Shown here in pieces: positions 7,429 to 10,079 of a DNA stretch of 10,079 nt. The notes beneath the pieces are model-generated. The model did no database searches and had not been told where the DNA came from. It saw only the letters and a program-made list of their open reading frames with translations. This DNA comes from Anaerolineales bacterium (GTDB taxonomy: Bacteria > Chloroflexota > Anaerolineae > 4572-78 > J111). The DNA is taken from assembly GCA_012032575.1 (NCBI GenBank), contig JAAUSP010000257.1, positions 1-10,079 on the forward strand. Direction: 5' to 3'. How positions within the stretch are numbered: the stretch's first letter is position 1; each line of letters begins with the position of its first letter. The translations under genes and the position numbers were made by a program.

Positions 7429-8189
7429 ATTTTGACTACCAGCCCCCCCCCGCCAACATTAGCCTCGATGCGGCTATCGCGCTCGGCCTGGGCGCGGGGC
7501 AAGTCGAGAATGATGATTTTGCCGGCCTCGTAGGCCACCAGCCCGCGCTTTTGCCAGTCGCGCAGCAGCCGGTTGACCCACTCCCGCCGCGCCCCCACCA
7601 GCGAAGCGAGGTCGGTCTGGTTCAGCGACAGGTCGAGCACATATCGTTTGCCGGCCTCTTCTTCCTGACCAAACTGTTCATTGTACAACAGCAAAATGTG
7701 CAGCAGCCGCCCGGCGGCATCGTATTGAGCAATGGTTTCGGCAAAGGCGGCTGTCCAGCGTACCCGGCTGGATAATAATTTGGTCATGCTCAGGGCCAGA
7801 TCGGGCAAGTGACGCATGTGCTGCAAAAATTTATCGTGCGGCATCAGCAGCAGGTCGGTCGCCTCAATGGCTTTGGCCGTGGCTGAGCGCGGCTCGCTGT
7901 CCACCACTGCAAACTCGCCCATCACGTCCCCGGTCGAGTAAATGGCAATGGTTGTTTCCGCTCCGGCCGGGCTGATCCGAAAAATACGGACCTTGCCGCG
8001 CACCACCAGGTATAGTTCCCGGCTGGTATCGCCCTGGCGAAAAATAATCTCATCTTTGCTAAATTCTTTAGGGTAAAAATCGTCAACCAGGGCAGCCAGG
8101 TCTGCTTCACTCACATCGCTGAACAACGACACCTGCTTGAGAAAAGCGACTCGCCTCGACAAAACTTCCTGGCGGGATGGTGAACGCAC
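7425..8189 (-). CDS. Crp/Fnr-family transcriptional regulator (cyclic-nucleotide type)
   Basis: DNA-binding regulator, 254 residues. The N-terminal cyclic-nucleotide-binding beta-roll (about 17-130) ends with a phosphate-binding cassette GEFAVVDSEPRSATAKA (91-107). It keeps the Gly-Glu and Arg-Ser pairs that hold cAMP in E. coli CRP, so binding of a cyclic nucleotide is plausible. A long dimer helix follows (about 128-160), then a Crp-type winged helix-turn-helix, LNQTDLASLVGARREWVNRLLRDW in two parts (189-200 and 201-212). There is no cysteine anywhere, which rules out an FNR-type iron-sulfur cluster. The start is GTG 8189 with GAGG about 7 nt upstream. The C-terminal GGGG comes from a run of nine G, the likeliest place for a length error. 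It lies upstream of, and co-directional with, the transport operon, but no Crp-like site is seen at that promoter, so a regulatory link is unproven. Confidence 0.9.
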   Translation of the reverse strand: MRSPSRQEVLSRRVAFLKQVSLFSDVSEADLAALVDDFYPKEFSKDEIIFRQGDTSRELYLVVRGKVRIFRISPAGAETTIAIYSTGDVMGEFAVVDSEPRSATAKAIEATDLLLMPHDKFLQHMRHLPDLALSMTKLLSSRVRWTAAFAETIAQYDAAGRLLHILLLYNEQFGQEEEAGKRYVLDLSLNQTDLASLVGARREWVNRLLRDWQKRGLVAYEAGKIIILDLPRAQAERDSRIEANVGGGGLVVKI

Positions 8190-8206
8190 GGGGAACCTCG
8201 GAGAAT

Positions 8207-8244
8207 AGACGGAGTCAAACGGCTTAAGCCGTTTGACTCCGTCT
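8207..8244. repeat. Perfect 38-bp palindrome between enolase and the regulator gene
   Basis: Two exact 19-bp arms with no spacer, centred on CTTAAG (8223-8228). The arm reads AGACGGAGTCAAACGGCTT. It lies in the 97-bp gap between the enolase stop and the GTG of the Crp-family gene. As RNA it gives a strong hairpin on either strand. No T-run follows on either side, so it is not a textbook intrinsic terminator; mRNA 3'-end protection, partial termination or a dimeric protein site are possible. Confidence 0.9.
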
Positions 8245-8286
8245 TCATTATCGCGTTACGTAAATCAAAAACCACGCACCACGGAT

Positions 8287-9686
<1,400 letters not shown>

Positions 9687-9698
9687 CATTTGGCGTCT

Positions 9699-9727
9699 AT
9701 CTTACAACGATTTAGCTGCTTCGACAA
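9699..9727 (-). promoter_or_regulatory. Probable sigma-70 promoter of enolase
   Basis: On the minus strand TTGTCG (9727-9722), a 17-nt spacer, then TAAGAT (9704-9699). Four of six bases match at -35 and five of six at -10. The predicted start is near 9692, giving a leader of about 115 nt that contains the foldback at 9612-9686. Confidence 0.5.
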
Positions 9728-9745
9728 TTCTTTAGCCCGGTTGTG

Positions 9746-9778
9746 AAATTGGCAATTTTGGCGCGTTTTACAAAATTG
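9746..9778. promoter_or_regulatory. Overlapping inverted repeats in the divergent promoter region
   Basis: AAATTG-G-CAATTT (9746-9758) is a perfect 13-bp palindrome around one base. CAATTTTG (9753-9760) and CAAAATTG (9771-9778) are an exact 8-bp inverted pair with a 10-bp spacer, overlapping the first repeat and the rightward -35 box. They could be regulator sites, but AT-rich chance pairing is possible. Confidence 0.35.
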
Positions 9779-9804
9779 ACAGCCGCCAGCATCGCCGCTA
9801 GACT
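9776..9804 (+). promoter_or_regulatory. Probable sigma-70 promoter of the lipoprotein gene
   Basis: TTGACA (9776-9781), a 17-nt spacer, then TAGACT (9799-9804). The -35 is perfect and the -10 keeps the key TA and final T. The start is predicted near 9811, about 97 nt before the ATG at 9908, so the hairpin-rich segment would be in the leader. Confidence 0.55.
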
Positions 9805-9913
9805 ATGGCCCTATGATTTTTCGGCTCCAAGCCGGTCCTGCGACCGGCGTCCGGGGGCCGCAGACCCCCTCTGAGCTTAAATCTGTGACCTACTGAGACT
9901 ATGGCCTATGATT
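9801..9913. repeat. GC-rich hairpin segment flanked by near-identical direct repeats
   Basis: GACTATGGCC(C)TATGATT occurs at 9801-9818 and 9897-9913, identical except for one C, with starts 96 bases apart. Between them are three short stems: CGGCT/AGCCG (9822-9826 with 9830-9834), CCGGTC/GACCGG (9832-9837 with 9842-9847, sharing bases with the first, so the two exclude each other) and GGGGG/CCCCC (9853-9857 with 9865-9869). It may be a small inserted repeat unit or a tandem duplication in the leader of the lipoprotein gene. Confidence 0.6.
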
Positions 9914-10079
9914 AATTATCTGTTCGGTTCGAGATTTTTAGTCCTGCTTCTGATTTACCTGCTAACCGCCTGCCAGAGCAGCGTTGTGGTGGTAGAAAAT
10001 CCGACTCCCAGTCCCACCTCGCCGCCGGTAGTCAACACGGCTACCCCACCCCGCCGCCGCCCACCCGCTTCCTCTACCC
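9908..10079 (+). CDS. Lipoprotein, N-terminal part (runs off right edge)
   Basis: The only plus-strand gene; 57 codons are visible from ATG 9908. The product starts MINYLFGSRFLVLLLIYLLTACQSS: a type II signal peptide with lipobox LTAC, so Cys22 should be lipidated and the protein held on the outside of the membrane. A Pro/Thr/Ser linker follows (PTPSPTSPPVV), common in exported Chloroflexota proteins. After TATPP the frame reads RRRPPASST. Adding one C to the CCCC run at 10043-10046 would instead give TATPTPPPPTRFLYP, a more natural linker, so a one-base loss is suspected. The functional domain is outside the window, so no role can be given. An ATG at 9901 opens only a four-codon reading frame and is not the start. 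No good Shine-Dalgarno is visible. Confidence 0.7.
   Translation, partial: MINYLFGSRFLVLLLIYLLTACQSSVVVVENPTPSPTSPPVVNTATPPRRRPPASST

Noticed and set aside
7425..8189. FNR-type oxygen sensor
   Set aside because: The protein has no cysteine, so it cannot hold an iron-sulfur cluster.
8207..8244. Intrinsic terminator after enolase
   Set aside because: The stem is perfect, but no T-tract follows on the minus or plus strand.
8247..8275. Separate promoter for the Crp-family gene
   Set aside because: GATAAT at 8252-8247 on the minus strand is a fair -10 box, but the sequence 17 bases upstream (GTGGTT) does not resemble a -35 box.
9901..9915. ATG at 9901 as the lipoprotein start
   Set aside because: It reaches a stop after four codons; the signal peptide and lipobox are in the frame of ATG 9908.

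Overview
The window looks like a chromosomal segment of a Chloroflexota (Anaerolineae/Caldilineae-like) bacterium. This is inferred from an extracytoplasmic binding protein with a Thr/Glu/Ala-rich linker after its signal peptide, a lipoprotein with a Pro/Thr/Ser-rich linker, the enolase sequence type, and intergenic regions full of short-repeat foldbacks. It was not tested by any search. Everything from position 1 to about 9730 is transcribed leftward (minus strand). Only the last gene, which starts at 9908, is on the plus strand.

Layout in the direction of minus-strand transcription. Enolase (9574-8287, broken by a small deletion near its 3' end) is expressed from a promoter at 9699-9727. 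A 38-bp perfect palindrome separates it from a Crp-family regulator (8189-7425). The regulator's stop codon lies inside the -35 box of a near-consensus sigma-70 promoter (7401-7428), which is followed at once by a large operator-like inverted repeat (7377-7400). This promoter serves a carbohydrate-type ABC transport operon: double-domain ATPase (RbsA/MglA type), permease (frameshifted), solute-binding protein, single-domain ATPase, second permease (frameshifted), and then two uroporphyrinogen-decarboxylase-superfamily proteins, the last running off the left edge.

The operon contains two membrane modules (RbsA+RbsC-like, and single-domain ATPase+RbsC-like) but only one binding protein. The two URO-D-superfamily proteins lie at its downstream end, and the complete one starts 4 bp after the permease stop, so they probably process whatever is imported. 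The complete one lacks both the HemE decarboxylase signature and the MtaA-type His-x-Cys zinc motif, so its reaction is unknown.

Three gene junctions carry foldbacks whose arms are built from 7- or 8-bp tandem units. A fourth carries a perfect palindrome. The rightmost 330 bp is a divergent promoter region. In it, a GC-rich set of small hairpins is flanked by near-identical 17/18-bp direct repeats, just ahead of a truncated lipoprotein gene.

Four places (about 1933, 5458, 8391-8407 and possibly 10041-10046) look like single-base losses that break otherwise well-conserved genes, including enolase. This points to uncorrected sequencing indels rather than real pseudogenes. I did not find a demonstrably new defence or mobile system. 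The most interesting leads are the transporter/URO-D operon with its promoter-operator, and the family of short-repeat foldbacks.
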